From Atrichornis clamosus (lineage: Eukaryota > Chordata > Aves > Passeriformes > Menuridae): a stretch of 64,000 nucleotides of DNA. Under the pieces are notes generated by a model. That model saw only the letters and a program-made list of their open reading frames with translations, was not told the origin of the DNA and searched no databases. The stretch is from assembly GCA_013400975.1 (NCBI GenBank), contig WBMZ01014087.1, forward strand, positions 216,500-280,499, read 5' to 3'. The position numbers and the translations under genes are program-made. Positions 46,426-59,100 of the stretch are shown in pieces (position 1 is the stretch's first letter; each line of letters begins with the position of its first letter).

Positions 46426-47904
46426 TATTGGTTTTGGCTGGGATGAGAGCTAATTTTCTTCACAGCAGCTGCTGTGGTGCTGTGTTTTGGATTTGTGACC
46501 AAAAGAGCATTGCTAACCCAGGGATGTTTAAGTCCTTGCTGAGCAGGGCTTACACAGCATCAAGGCCTTTCCTGCTCTTCACACCACCCACAGCAAGGAG
46601 ACTGGAGGTGCAGAAGAGATTGTGAAGGGACACAGCTGCGACATCTGGTCCCAACGGACCGAAGGAATACTTTATGGAATCATGCTCACTATGTGAAGCT
46701 GAGGGAAGGAGGAAGCGGGTATGAGAGACTGGACTATTAATGATTAATGACTCAAAACATTTGCCCATTTGTGGAGGCACCAGAGTGCTTTGCTGAGACC
46801 AGCTTTGTACCTCCCAAGGAGAGGAGATGAGTTTTCAGACGTGCAAAGGCCAGTCCGGGTAAAGACAGAGGGGGTGAACTAGCACTTCCTGGAGGCTACA
46901 AACGGGCTTTGAGGCAGATAAGAGGCAAATCCTGCAAGGTGAGATGGTGCCTCCTACGATGCTAATTGCCCTGCCTTACACAACTCACTCAGTTGTAAAA
47001 GTCCCCCTCCTACCCCCCGGGGAAGATGTGATGTGGCATAACTGGCTCAACTGCGCTGAGGTGAGAGGCAGCTCTCATATTTTAGCAGGTGTCAAAACCC
47101 ATCAAAGACCCCTGAAGCACCCCTAGACTCATTTCTGAGGCCTTTCACCAGAGGAGTGAAAGCTTCCCCTCCCCACCAGGGGAGCTACCTGGGCATTCCC
47201 ATCCAAGCCTGGGTGCATTTTAATCACCAGACTTTGTGCTTTGTGGGCTTCTTACCCCAGCCCTGACAGGCCATCACTTTGACCAAGGGATGGCTAAGCT
47301 GTAGCAACCAAGTCTCATTGCAAGAGCTACAGGTGGTGATTATGTATCTTTCTACTCTTATCTTTGTTTCTCTTATACATTTTCTTAAGTAATATTTTTA
47401 TGCTTTCATAATGCTATATTGCTGTAGATAATAATAACTAAAAGGCTAGATACCTGCTTCCTATTGCAACCAAATTGTTCTAAAATAAACCCTATATGTA
47501 TATATTAGCAAACACTCATCATTCAGTGTCATTTTTCTCTAATCTGCCCCAAGGGATCTATTAACAAGAAGCTGGGTTACCCTCACTTTTGTGGGCACAT
47601 CAAAACAGGGGGGAATGCTTAAAGTGATGGCATTTATTTCTCAAGTCATCATTTCATGTGTGATGTAGCCCTGCTCTCCTGTGTATGGCTGAACATCTGC
47701 CTGCCAATGGGAAATGAATAAATTCCTTGCTTTGCTTTGCTTGTGCACATGGCTTTTACTTTAGCTGTCAAAGTGTCTTTGTCTAAATCCATGGGTTTTC
47801 TCACTGTTACCCTTCCACTTCTATTTCCCATTCCATCAGGACTAAGTGAGTGAGTGGCTATGTAGCTGAGTGGCTGAGCTGCCAGCTGAGGTTAAGACAA
47901 GACA
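46426..47904 (+). mobile_element. ERVL-type LTR split by a nested insertion
   Basis: The 5' part (46426-46721) begins TATTGGTTTTGGCTGGGATG (TG decayed to TA) and shows 'gttttggatttgtgacc', 'gcttacacagcatcaaggcc' and 'gggacacagctgcgaca'. It stops at 'ggaggaagcggg'. The LTR resumes at 47608 with 'gggggaatgcttaaagtgat' and continues through 'gctgaacatctgcctgccaa', 'attccttgctttgctttgc' and 'gtgagtgagtggctatg' to GACA at 47904. Removing the insert leaves about 590 bp, the length of the other ERVL LTRs here. Five-base flanks (TTCTC and AGCTC) match at three positions only, so the target duplication is decayed or absent. Confidence 0.88.
46722..47607 (+). mobile_element. LTR-like insertion nested inside the ERVL LTR
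   Basis: An 886-bp foreign segment interrupts the host LTR. It can be drawn from TGAGAGACTGG to ...ACATCAAAACA, giving TG...CA ends. It has an AATAAA at 47482-47487 about 120 bp from the 3' end, as in LTR R/U5 regions. The 5' two thirds are GC-rich and the 3' third AT-rich. Flanking bases GGGTA and GGGGG are compatible with a decayed 5-bp duplication but do not prove it. No coding domain is seen. I do not recognise its family. The nesting shows it is younger than the host LTR. Confidence 0.65.
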
Positions 47905-50900
47905 AGCTCTAAATGAAGGATGATCATTTCAGACTTTTACTTTAGTCAGAAATGAAGTGGATAAGGTTGAAAACAGAATCTATATTCAATTTACTGTTGT
48001 TTCTAATTTTAGAGAACTTGAATAATTACTTAAAAAATTGTATATAAAAACCTATCCTTGTCTCTTCTACTTCTATTCATACTATCCATTGCTATGTATT
48101 CACTGAATTTTACTTTAAACAAATAATAACAATAAAACCCCAAAACCTTTTGTATAATAGGATGTTTTTATTTTTCTTATGAATATGTATTTTATGACAT
48201 AAGAAAAATCTAAATATTTCCGTATAACTATTATGTCTGAGGAGCTTTTGATTGAATCTGTCTCTACAACTTGATTTATAATAGTCATCAAATTAAGGCG
48301 TATAAATGTCCTATCTTTAACTGTCAATGGAAGTCAGTAAGTTCATGAACCATTGTAAAAAACAGTAAAAACGTATTGCTAAATAGTCCTCTAAACTATT
48401 GAATAAATTGCGGTCAATGAATTGTACAGGTTTCCTCAGCTTCATATCACATCAACATATGGTCGTTTGCAGCTGTAGAACAGCTAAACAAAAAAATTAA
48501 TAGCTTTGCATATTATTATAATTTCTTATACTCATTTTTACATAACTGCATTACTTGAAGTTGTTCTTCTAAGCTGTGAGAAGATAAAGACTAAGTAGTA
48601 TGCATCTCAGGTCATAGCACTTTCTAACTGCTTGAAAAATTTAAAATAGGGACCTGCACATTTAAGCTCTGCATAAACAATTTTGTAAATAAGCAAAATA
48701 AGTCTAACTAAAATTAAAGTTTAACCAATATTCTCTTAGATTGTAGGTGCCTTGAAAAGTAAGAGTTATGGATGCAATTATCTTCAGTCTTGTTTATCTT
48801 CAGTCCTTCATGTATTTACATCACAACAAAAATAAATTAAGTTGAACATTTTAATGAAAAACCCTAGCTTATTAGCAAACAATATCTAGATTAATGTTGC
48901 CAACGTAACGTAAATATACGGCATCAGGTAAAACTCCTTTCCTTCAGTGTGCTAATCAGCACTGCCACTTCACTGATTATCAGGGAGGAAAAGTAAACCA
49001 AGTAATATTTAGCTAGAGAGAACTCTGGAGTAATGTATGCTTTTCTCATGCACATGTGAACACTGCGTCTTTTGTCTGTGATGACATGAGCTCCTGTCAA
49101 GTCAGTGTGTTGTTGGGAGCAACATTTTCTATCTCTAGGAACATACAGTTGGTGAGCTTATACTTCTGCTCTTTATTTCTTTCAAGTAGGTAGTCTTACT
49201 TATTACTGCTTCTCTTCTACCTATGATTGCAGCAAATGCCTGAAGTGCAGCATATTTTGTATCTTTATTAGATATTTTTAATGTATTCTTTTCATTAATG
49301 GTTATATTTGTTCTACATTCTCCCCTACTACTACACCTTTAATCTGAATAAATAGCAAGGGACCTCAAGGGCCCAAAATATTTTGACTGCGCTCTCAAAA
49401 TTTTACATCTGTATTTGGCAGTTCATAACAAAATAAAATCGTTATTTAGAATTCTTTAGCATCTGGAATATAGACTCACTGGCCCTTTACACGGAAAACC
49501 TTTGCTTTTTTCTCTGCAATTTGAACTTTCTGTAGCATTCAGGCTTGCATCCAGCTTGGTTGTACTAACCCATGGTCCAGACTTTGGCAGCATGCCCTGT
49601 AATTCTGTACTGAAAAAAAAAAAATTATGTCTCAGTAGAAAAGTAAATTCCCTATACTGGCACACTGTGTTGAAGCGTACTTCTTTATTTCATCTTGTTC
49701 TCTCTCTTTGCATCAACACAGATCCAAGAAAGAGATGGATTCCAAACCCAAAATTCTTTCTATGAACCATCCAAGATGGAAAAATTTAACAATGTGCTAC
49801 CTGAAAACTGGTTAATGATTTAGGTATCACACACATTACTGAAAAGCAAGACTCTTATTTTTTAATGTTATTATAAAAAGCAAAGTGATTGGGTTTTTTT
49901 ATCCCTTATATTTAAAGGGAACAATGACAATTCTTCAAGCACTACAATTAAGATTGCTGCTGGTAGCAGCCTGTCTGTATGATTAGTCAGTTTAACAAAC
50001 TGCCTTACTAGCTGATAATATATGATGATCTAATTCGGGTCCGACTGAGAAACAATTAGCTGACTGTGGGGTTTGTTTAATCTCACTAAGTAACCTCTTT
50101 AGATGACATGTTCAAATTCCAAGTATTCCTGAACACAAGCAGCATGGCCACTCACAATATGTTTCAAGGAGTCAGAGAAACCAGAGATTCGGTTCCCTGC
50201 TCTTTTATTTTCCCTCTGGTTTTAGAACTGTGGGTGCAGTTCAGCTTTCAGGACAAATGAAGTTTGTCTTCACACTTTGCCTGAAAAAAAATATTTCCAG
50301 TCTTCAAAATAAAATATTTAGGATGTTTATGTTCCTCTGAGCCAAAATAAAATGCCAAAATAACTGTAAGTAAACTGGTTTGTCCCAAACTCCCTTGTGT
50401 TGCTGAAATGGCAGACAGAATGAGAAAACTCAAATGTGGTTATTTTGTTAAAAGAAATTGAATGAAAATAGACTGCAACTTTATTTCTGTACTTCTAAGT
50501 TCCTTATCTAATAAAGGATAACAACAATAAGTTCCAGCCTTTTTCAAAATCATGCATTATCTAAAATAATTAAAAATAGTTAATATAAATAATTTACTTT
50601 TAAATATTAGGAATGAAAAGTCTGGGGATTTCAATCTCTGCTGGACTGTCTGTCAGGCATAATGCAAGAAGAATTTTGATGCAGTCTTAAGAGGAAGTTG
50701 ACAAGTGGATCTTGACATGATCTTGCATTTGCCGGTCTAGACTCTTAGACGGCCAGAATAGATACCAATGTAGATCTGAATAATTATGAAAATTTGTATA
50801 AGTTATGAAAAGGTAATTAAATCAAGAAGTTAACATGTATCTAGATTCTTGAAGTATCATCACCTGTTTTTCTGGCCAAATTGATACTTGAGATTTAATG

Positions 50901-53039
50901 GTAACACTTCTTATGGTATATCAATTTCCATAAGTATCGTTAAACGTTTCTCTTATTTCAAAGTTTTACTAAAACGTACTTTTCCTTATGGTTGAGGAGA
51001 AAAGATGGTGCAGAAACAAAACTCTTTAAAATTGAAGAACTGTGAGTTTCAAAATTATGTGTGATCTCTCTGCAAGAACTTGCACAAAGAGCAGTGCACT
51101 TCATTGTGGGCGATATTCCCTCTTCTTGAAGTTAGTCTTCTTCCTCTTTATTGTTCCTGATTTCTAGAAAACTACTGAGGAATGGGGTAAAAGAATGAAA
51201 ATTCCTGGACTTTCTGTACAGATGGCATTCCTGTTTGTCCCTTAGACCAAGTGTAGGTACATCTTATTCCAGTTTTCACAGTCATACCAGAATCTGCATC
51301 TTCCCTGAAACTGAATGGAGGGGAGGGTGGAGATCATGGTAATTGAAGGGAAGAAGCAATGTGACAAAAGATTCCCACATCAAAAGCCTTCTGTTCCTAA
51401 ATGGTTACCTGCTGTCAGGCTGGACTGCACAATTTTTGGATATCTGTTCTTGACAGATTTTAGACTGTGCTTGTGTGGAGAGTTGCTTTGTTTGGTGGCT
51501 GAAATGAAAAACTGAACTTTTAAAAAAATTATTTTTGTAAGCCACACAGATTGTCTCATTTGATCCAAATGAAATGTATAAATTTGCATATATATTACTT
51601 CTGCATGTCTTTTGTGAGTAAATCACTCTGTTCAGAAACAGTTCAGATGAATTTCACTTAGGCAAAGAAATTATTCATCTGAAAATTTTCTCCCAATCCT
51701 GACTAGCATTGCACAGTATTAGACTCCTGAAGTCCAGATATTCTAAGTTTGATTTCTTTGATTCATACCTTTTGAATAATATGCATTGCTAGGAAACTGC
51801 TGGGTACAAAGCACAACGTACCCATATTTTAACAAGTACGGTTACTGTGGTGGTTGAAATTTTTTACTATGCTTTGATGTCCCTCAGAGACTCCGGTGAG
51901 AATTTTGGCTTTAATATTCGAAGCCCGTTATGGGACCAGACTGTGCCATTTCAGACTGGATAACATTTTCTTTTCTTCAGGTTAACCCTGATTATTGGTG
52001 TGACCTGATGATAGACGGGTAGAAAATTGAAGAAATATTATGATGAATGTTAATTTTGGCCTTTCTTATCTACTGTAATATTCTTTTTATTTTAAAGCAG
52101 TACTTGTGAAGGTTGAACAGGTTTTTTGTGGCTGTAGAGAATAAATGCACACGTTATTTGTTTGATTTTGTTTCTAATATGAAGATAGTGCTCACAACAT
52201 CTCTGAAAAGAATCAGATTTTGACAACAATTTGTCACAATATTAGGGGAGCGTGGAGAGAAAAAGGTAGTAAAATATGTTCTTAATTTGACTGCTTAGAT
52301 ATCATGATATGTTGTATGGAAATCCAAGAAAAAATTCATCAATTTTGTCTTTCATTGGGATATCAGAACTATTAGAAAACAATAGGAGTCAGCTGCATTC
52401 CCCGAGGCTTCTCACGCATCTGATTTCCCTCTCAGTAACCTTTCAAAATCAGTCACAGATGGTCTTATTCTAGATTATACTGGCATCTAACCTTTGTAAA
52501 CTTGGACACTGGAGAGAATTAAAAAAGCAAAGTGTAAAAAGAGATACAATCTTCCATTTCAAAATGTTATCATTTCTGAAAGCAGCAATGATTTCATGAC
52601 CTATAAAGTTAAAAGTTGTGCTAGCTTACTCTGCCCTTCACTTTTCTAATCTTTTAACCTTGATAATTGTTTATGCTTTTCCATATTAATTCTTAATTTC
52701 TCACTTTTATTTATTTTTTTTTAATGTAGAATAAATGTTTATATGGAACTCGAGATGTTTGCCTACATGGACAGAAAAATCTACAATGTTTGTTAGGGAC
52801 ATAAAGATGGGTGCTCTGTTGAAACACACTGAATTACTCTAATTACCTGCAGTGGGCTATGTGGCCCCTTACTACAGAGTTTAACTTGAATCTGTTAGAT
52901 CTGGTCACAGTAACAGAGTTGTCTCTGTGGTTCTTTAAATCACTGGCTTCCTTAAGCAAAGGGGCATATTAACATATCATATTTAGCAGATGATCAAAAC
53001 AGATAAAAATTGGGAACAAACTTCCGTGTACTCTTACAG
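47905..53039. other. Non-coding DNA with two candidate conserved patches
   Basis: About 5 kb without gene or assigned transposon. CpG-bearing patches at 48890-48990 and 49920-50120 stand out from the AT-rich background and are described in findings. Open frames up to 87 codons (49502-49765) are unrecognised. Confidence 0.6.
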
Positions 53040-53165
53040 TTGCTTTACCTATTAAACTGTGTTTCTCTCAACATGTGAGTTTTCTCACTTTTACGCTTTC
53101 TGTTCTTTTTCCCATCCCACTGAGAGTGAGAGAGTGAGCAGCTGGGTGGGGTTGAGCTGCCTACC
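53040..53165 (+). mobile_element. ERVL-type LTR, 3' (R/U5) fragment
   Basis: 'tgctttacctattaaactgt', 'gagttttctcacttttac' and 'gagtgagcagctgggtgggg' match the R/U5 end of the LTRs at 25453 and 46426 in the same order and orientation. The U3, promoter and 5' end are absent, so only about 125 bp survive. The exact 3' end is uncertain. Confidence 0.82.
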
Positions 53166-56100
53166 CACAGCATTTGGACAGGAGTCCACAACACAAGCCA
53201 GAGCGGCTACCATAACTACCAAAAGAACAGCATGCCCAAGTCATTGTCTCTGTATTAATGCCCCCCCGCCCCAAAACCTGCTATAATTCTTAGTGTTAAT
53301 ATGAGTATCTCTAAGACAGGTGTGTATAAGGGTCTACTAAAAGAAAATATGCCTTCAGAATTCAGCAGAATTGTAATTTTCCCAGATAGATATAACTCTT
53401 GATATATATTTAAGAAAAAACAAAACCAAAAACACACAGCAACCCCAAACCAAAAAACCAACCCCTTCTCTCTGAAAAAACAAACTAAAAAACCCACACA
53501 CCCCAAACCACAGGTCCACTTCTGTTTAAAATTTTGCTTGGAAAGTAAGGGACAAACACAGGACAGATGGAGAAAATTGCTTATTTCCTTTGACTGGTTT
53601 CCATTTTGAGCAGATTCATCATCTCTGCCTGGTGCCAGCATCGGCACATCTAGAGAGTAAGAAGACAGAAACAGATCACATCAGATCAAGATTAATTCCT
53701 TGGAAAGAGACTTTCTAAACTTCAGAGATTCCTGTTGCAGTGTGTTACCTTATTTAAAGCTCTCTCTGTCACCCTTCAGCCATGCTGCTGTTACCTTCCC
53801 TTTCATATAATAATAAAATGAAAAGACTTAGCAGGTGGATAATACTGTGGGTGAAGTCATACCCTTACTGCAGTGCTTATAGAAGTTAGAGGAAGTTTGC
53901 CTTATTTCATCCTTTCTTTCCCCCCCTTCACCAGGTTTTAACTGTTCATATGCTGTTTTACCCAATTACTGTCAGGATCTCATGAATTACATTTGTTTCA
54001 TACAGTGGACAAAGACTTACCATGTAGTGCTCTTTTCTCTCTGAATGTTTTCTTTCTCCTTTCTTTGGCTATTCTATGTAATTTCATTCATTCTGTAGTT
54101 TTTATTCCAAAGTTTACTCCCATCGTGTATGGATCACAATGATGAGAGGTAGAAAGAACTGGTAGAAGGTAATCTTACACATGCATCATGCATCCACTGC
54201 TACTTCAAAATTTTCACTTTAGAATTCATTTGTGGCATCTTCTGCAATTCCTATAAAAGTGGTAAATGACGTATGAAATAAAATATTTTTGTTGACTGAT
54301 TGTACTGAGAATTTAGAGAAGAGTGTTTTAGTCACTGCTGAGGCATATTTATCTTATTTGCAATAATACTTGATATTAAGACAAGCCATCAAACGTTTAC
54401 TTGGAGAAAAAGTGTTAGAGAATAAGGACAAGGCAGTTTTAAGGCAACTAGACTATTCTCAGGAAAAGCAAAAGAAAAGAAAAGCATTATTGTCACTGAA
54501 TAACCCAATTGTCAGACCTCATCTTGGAAGTAGGTCACTTTTTCTGAGGGTGGTTGAGATTGCCTTAGAGATGGAGCAATGTAAGGTAAAGGCAATGATT
54601 CAGGTGTTAAAAATCCCTATTAGAAATAAAGTTTTCACCTATTATGATATGCAGGGGTCAGGGACTGTAATATAATGTAATAACAATTATGACTGAAAGA
54701 GGAACAGAGAATTCGGCCATATAAAGAGCTTAATGTTTATTTCTTATACATAAATCAGTGGGTTCTGTGATTTGCTTTTCTGTTTCTCTTCAATTAGTCT
54801 CTTAAAAGTTTTTCTTTTGAAGTACTGCGAGATGTAGACTCAAAGCGTCATACTATCAATACTATAACCTAACTAGGTTAGCTTTACTTCATCAGCCTGG
54901 GTGAACTCCTAGGACTTAGAGACTGTATGAAAGGTAAGTTTAAAATCATTGTTTTGTGGTAACCTATCATACTGTTTTAAATAGTAACAAGAATGGCAAA
55001 TTATTTTCTTTTAAAGGTGAGCACACAGACTTGCAGAAATACTGACATCTACATTCAAATTTTGTGATCTAATCTGATCCCTTGATCGACTCAGATTTCC
55101 TTTCATCTTCACAGCTGCTGAACAGTGCCACTGCTGTTGAGGTCCTTAACTGACTGGTCTTACTTGTGTTCTATGTTGTTGCTCTTTTGACCTCTAAGCT
55201 TGAAACTGTCAGCACTGAGAACTGAAAGGTTTTCGCAGAGCCAGAATCAAATACTCATTTCTCTGCTTCCTCCCTATAATTATTTCTTCTCACCCTCTCT
55301 AAATTAGAGATTAGAAAAAGAAGTGAAACAAAGCATGCATCAGTGCAATATTAAACTCATGGTGCAGCCACGATTTTGTTGCCGTTGTTTTCTGGAGCGG
55401 CATTGCCTTTCTTTTACAGAGGAGAACACTGCTGCATTTAATATAGGGGTGGAAGTACCGCCCCTGGGTTCTTTCCCCCTTTCCTGAAGGTTTTCAGTAG
55501 AACTTTGGTGACTTTAGTGTTGTGTCCTTAAGGCAGTCAATATATCTTACCCTGTTTTAACGGTACTTTGATACTTACTCTGGAAATTGCCTACCTAGTT
55601 CCTTGAGCTCATAAAGGGTCTAATTATAAGACAACAAATATTTTAAAATGAAGAAATATGGGAATGTTCCCACTTATTTCAAAACAGACATTTTTATTGG
55701 GTTAGGTTTTCTGGAAAATGTACATTTCCCATCCCACATGTTTTCTGGAGTCTCAGGGGGTAAACTGAATTCTACTATCAAAGATATGGTAGATTATCCA
55801 GAAGATAGTTTCCTATTTAATTATTTTTTGTCACTTTTTACAAGAAAGTTAAAAAATGTATAGACACCCACCCTTGACTGTTCTTAAATATAGTAGTCAG
55901 AACTGAAATCAAAAATGTTTTATGAATTCTTAACTTCTCTTGTGTAAATAGAAGAACAAGAAAACTTTTTAAAATACAGAACAAGTACTCACCTTTTCAA
56001 GTAACCAAGCCATAACATGCAAACTTTTATCTTTTTTATCTGTGATGAAGACATATTTACTTGACACCTGAAAATAAAGTATAATGAAAACATTTTTTTA

Positions 56101-59100
56101 GTTTAATCCTCCTTGTTGTCCCATAGTTTCATCTCTATTTTTTTCTCCCTCCATTTTAAGGTGTTTTTTCCCTATTCTTCAGTTGGTGATAGCTGATGCT
56201 GTAGTTTGATAAACTTGGTCTCATTAAGTGTTAGTGTCTGGTACAGCCCCAGTAGCCCTCAACAAGACTCATCGGAGGCACAGAGCAGATCGAAAAGCAA
56301 TTAGCATTCTGGCTTGTGATAATTACCCACAGTATGGGAGGCTTATCCAAGATGTAGTTTCCACTGTGTCTAATAATAGGATTCTTTAAACACTGATGTA
56401 TTTTCATGGACACACCAGTGCTCTCATTTCAGTTCTGTCACTTATCTCAGATAGGGGAAATAAACATCCCTCACATATTTTTTTTCATCATAAAGAAAAG
56501 TACACTGCTGCTCTGACAACTCGTAGTGTCACCTAAAAGTCACCTTGAATCATGTTTTAATCAGCTGGAACAAGACAACATCTCATTTATTTCTGCAGTT
56601 TCCTTGCTCTGCAATGCACTGATTGCCGAGACATAGAAATCCAAATTGAGCTCTGATTAAAATGGAATGAGGATGCAGATGCTGCTGTTGGTTCAGACGG
56701 GCACTCTGCTCTGTGCTAGGAAAGGTCAAGGTGATACAAGTTCCAATTAAAACAGAAAGATTTGCTGCAGTTTGTGAATATGTTACATTGAAGCAACTTT
56801 ATACTGTGACAGGTTGAATAATTTCTGAATCATTTGTCTTTGATCTGTTATCTTTCATTAGCACGAGAGCCTGCTTAAAAACAAAGTCAGTATTTTTCAC
56901 ATTCTGCAGTAAGATCCAATCCTGTTCTCATGAAAGTATTGTTTCAGAAGCTTGAAATCATCCATCACCTCCCGTATATAGTCAGTACTCTAAAGTGGTT
57001 TGACATTTTTGTCAATTTTAATGTACTGTTGATTTTTAACATCTGTATAAATAAATAATTAGTTCAAATACACGTTTATTTTAAATTTAATCTAAAGGCA
57101 CAACATATAAATGAACTGGTTGTTGCCTAGATGGGTTAGAGATGAGACACTCATGTTGCCTTTAATGCTTAGCTAAATATAGCTGAAGACAAAATGATTA
57201 CAATAATAATCCACTTCACACAGAGATTTTAAAAATAAACACCGATGGTTGAGTTGCAGTATACAGAAATCATAACTCATTTATACACTTGGGCTATGTC
57301 AGTTACAAGACAATCCATTTACTGGTAACATTTTACAATGGATGAAATTGCCTATTAATTCAAGTGCACTCCTGCAAACCCTGTGGCCACAAATATGAAA
57401 GAAACAACTTGATATTATTTTTATCCACAGAAAACATGTTTTGAGCTTTGGGAAAGCAGTTCTGTCATATTATTGAGCAAGAAAATATGATAAGACCAGG
57501 TGATTTTAAAATTTGCTATCTGGAACCTTCCAGGAAATAGTAACTGGAAAGGACTTAGGAGTGGGCTAATTTAAACACTGATTCTACTTTGACACTAATG
57601 TGAACACACTGGGAGAACATGGTAGTGGTTTGTCTGATTTCTTTTGTTTCTTCTGAGAATATTGACAATACTGACAGTATTGTGACAGGACATTTTTCTG
57701 AATTAGTATCTGATGTGAACTACAGTACAGTTTCAGTGAAACTCCTTACCCTTACACCAGAGGAAACTACACCTGACACTGCTTCATAAACAGCATGAGA
57801 TTGAATGTGTGATGACAGATTAATAAGTAAAAAGTGAGAGCTACTCTCCATTTGTGGACTATGCAAAAGTACTAAGCAGGAATTTGTTGGGACTAAAGAA
57901 AAGGCCAAAGGGTGGGAGACACCCAGGAGAATGGATTTCTGAATAGTAATAGTTGCTGACGATGCCACAGTGACCCAGTTAGAGCCGGTGACCTCTGAAA
58001 GAAGGGGAGTTTGCATACAGGGCTACAAAGAGCCACAGCATGTTCTCACAGCCTCTGTGCTCCAGGCAGCTGGGGAATCACAGCTTTCTGGGAACCCGGC
58101 AGGATATCCACAGAGCCATTGCGTGTGTTCCTGTCCTTGAGAGGTGCAGGGATAATGCTAAGAGGAAAAACGAATGGGGGCCCTGGTTACCTTACTTACT
58201 GTAAGGATACATCACAAAGAATTTTTTTTTCTCCCACTCTTTAAGCTCATTTACTGTTTTCTCTCTGAGAACCTGGTAGGTAAAAAATTCAGCCTTTCTG
58301 TGTGACTTTGCTTGGTTAAGTAGCTTGGCTTTTTTTAGCCTAGGTGTGGTGAGATCACAGACTTTGGCTCACCTGCAGTTTCAGTCCTTGACCAAGAATA
58401 TTTTTCAAAGAAAACCGTACTTATGCTGTGTTAGAAAATTAAGCTTACCCATCAAATATTTGACTGGTCTGTTATTGACACAAACTGTTGTTCTCAATTA
58501 ACAAAAATAAACTCTGATCTCCATAGGCTTGGGAAGATAAATTAGTATGAGTGCTGGATGTACACAGAGGGTAACAAGCATTCTAATGTCCATTGTGCCT
58601 CTGAAAATCTTTCCCTTATGCTATAACTATTTTTGACCTTATAACCCATCTACAATGTCCTATTGAAATATTTGAGGATGTTAAATTATATCTTATTTTT
58701 CTGGATGATGACATAGATAGAAATAGATTGATTGAGTCTACAGACATTAGCAAAGGAAAGTCCACCCATTTTTTAAATAGATGTTTCCTCATGCTCTACT
58801 CAAAATTTATAGTTTTTCTCAGCCCTGTTTTACAATGTTAATGAAAAGTACTTACCACACAGGGATTAGTATTAAATATTTCTATACATATTTGAATATT
58901 ACTAATGATAAATGAAATTTGTTGAATATTAACATCAGTGACCAAATCATATAACCCAAAATTTGACTAGCGTAATACCTAATAGCTTAATAGTATTTAC
59001 GGGCTTTAATTTTGAGGCTGACTTCATACTCTTTATAATTTAATAGTTATAGCTGTTCAGCCAGTTTTTTTGATGGTTTTCCACTTAGGCTTCAATCCTG

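Noticed and set aside
53255..53647. 130-codon minus-strand open frame with a hydrophobic Phe/Cys/Trp-rich stretch
   Set aside because: The apparent membrane segment comes from the A/C-rich low-complexity tract.
54370..54675. 101-codon plus-strand Lys/Glu/Gln-rich frame
   Set aside because: It looks somewhat protein-like, but matches no family I know, has no splice or promoter context, and the composition fits A-rich DNA.
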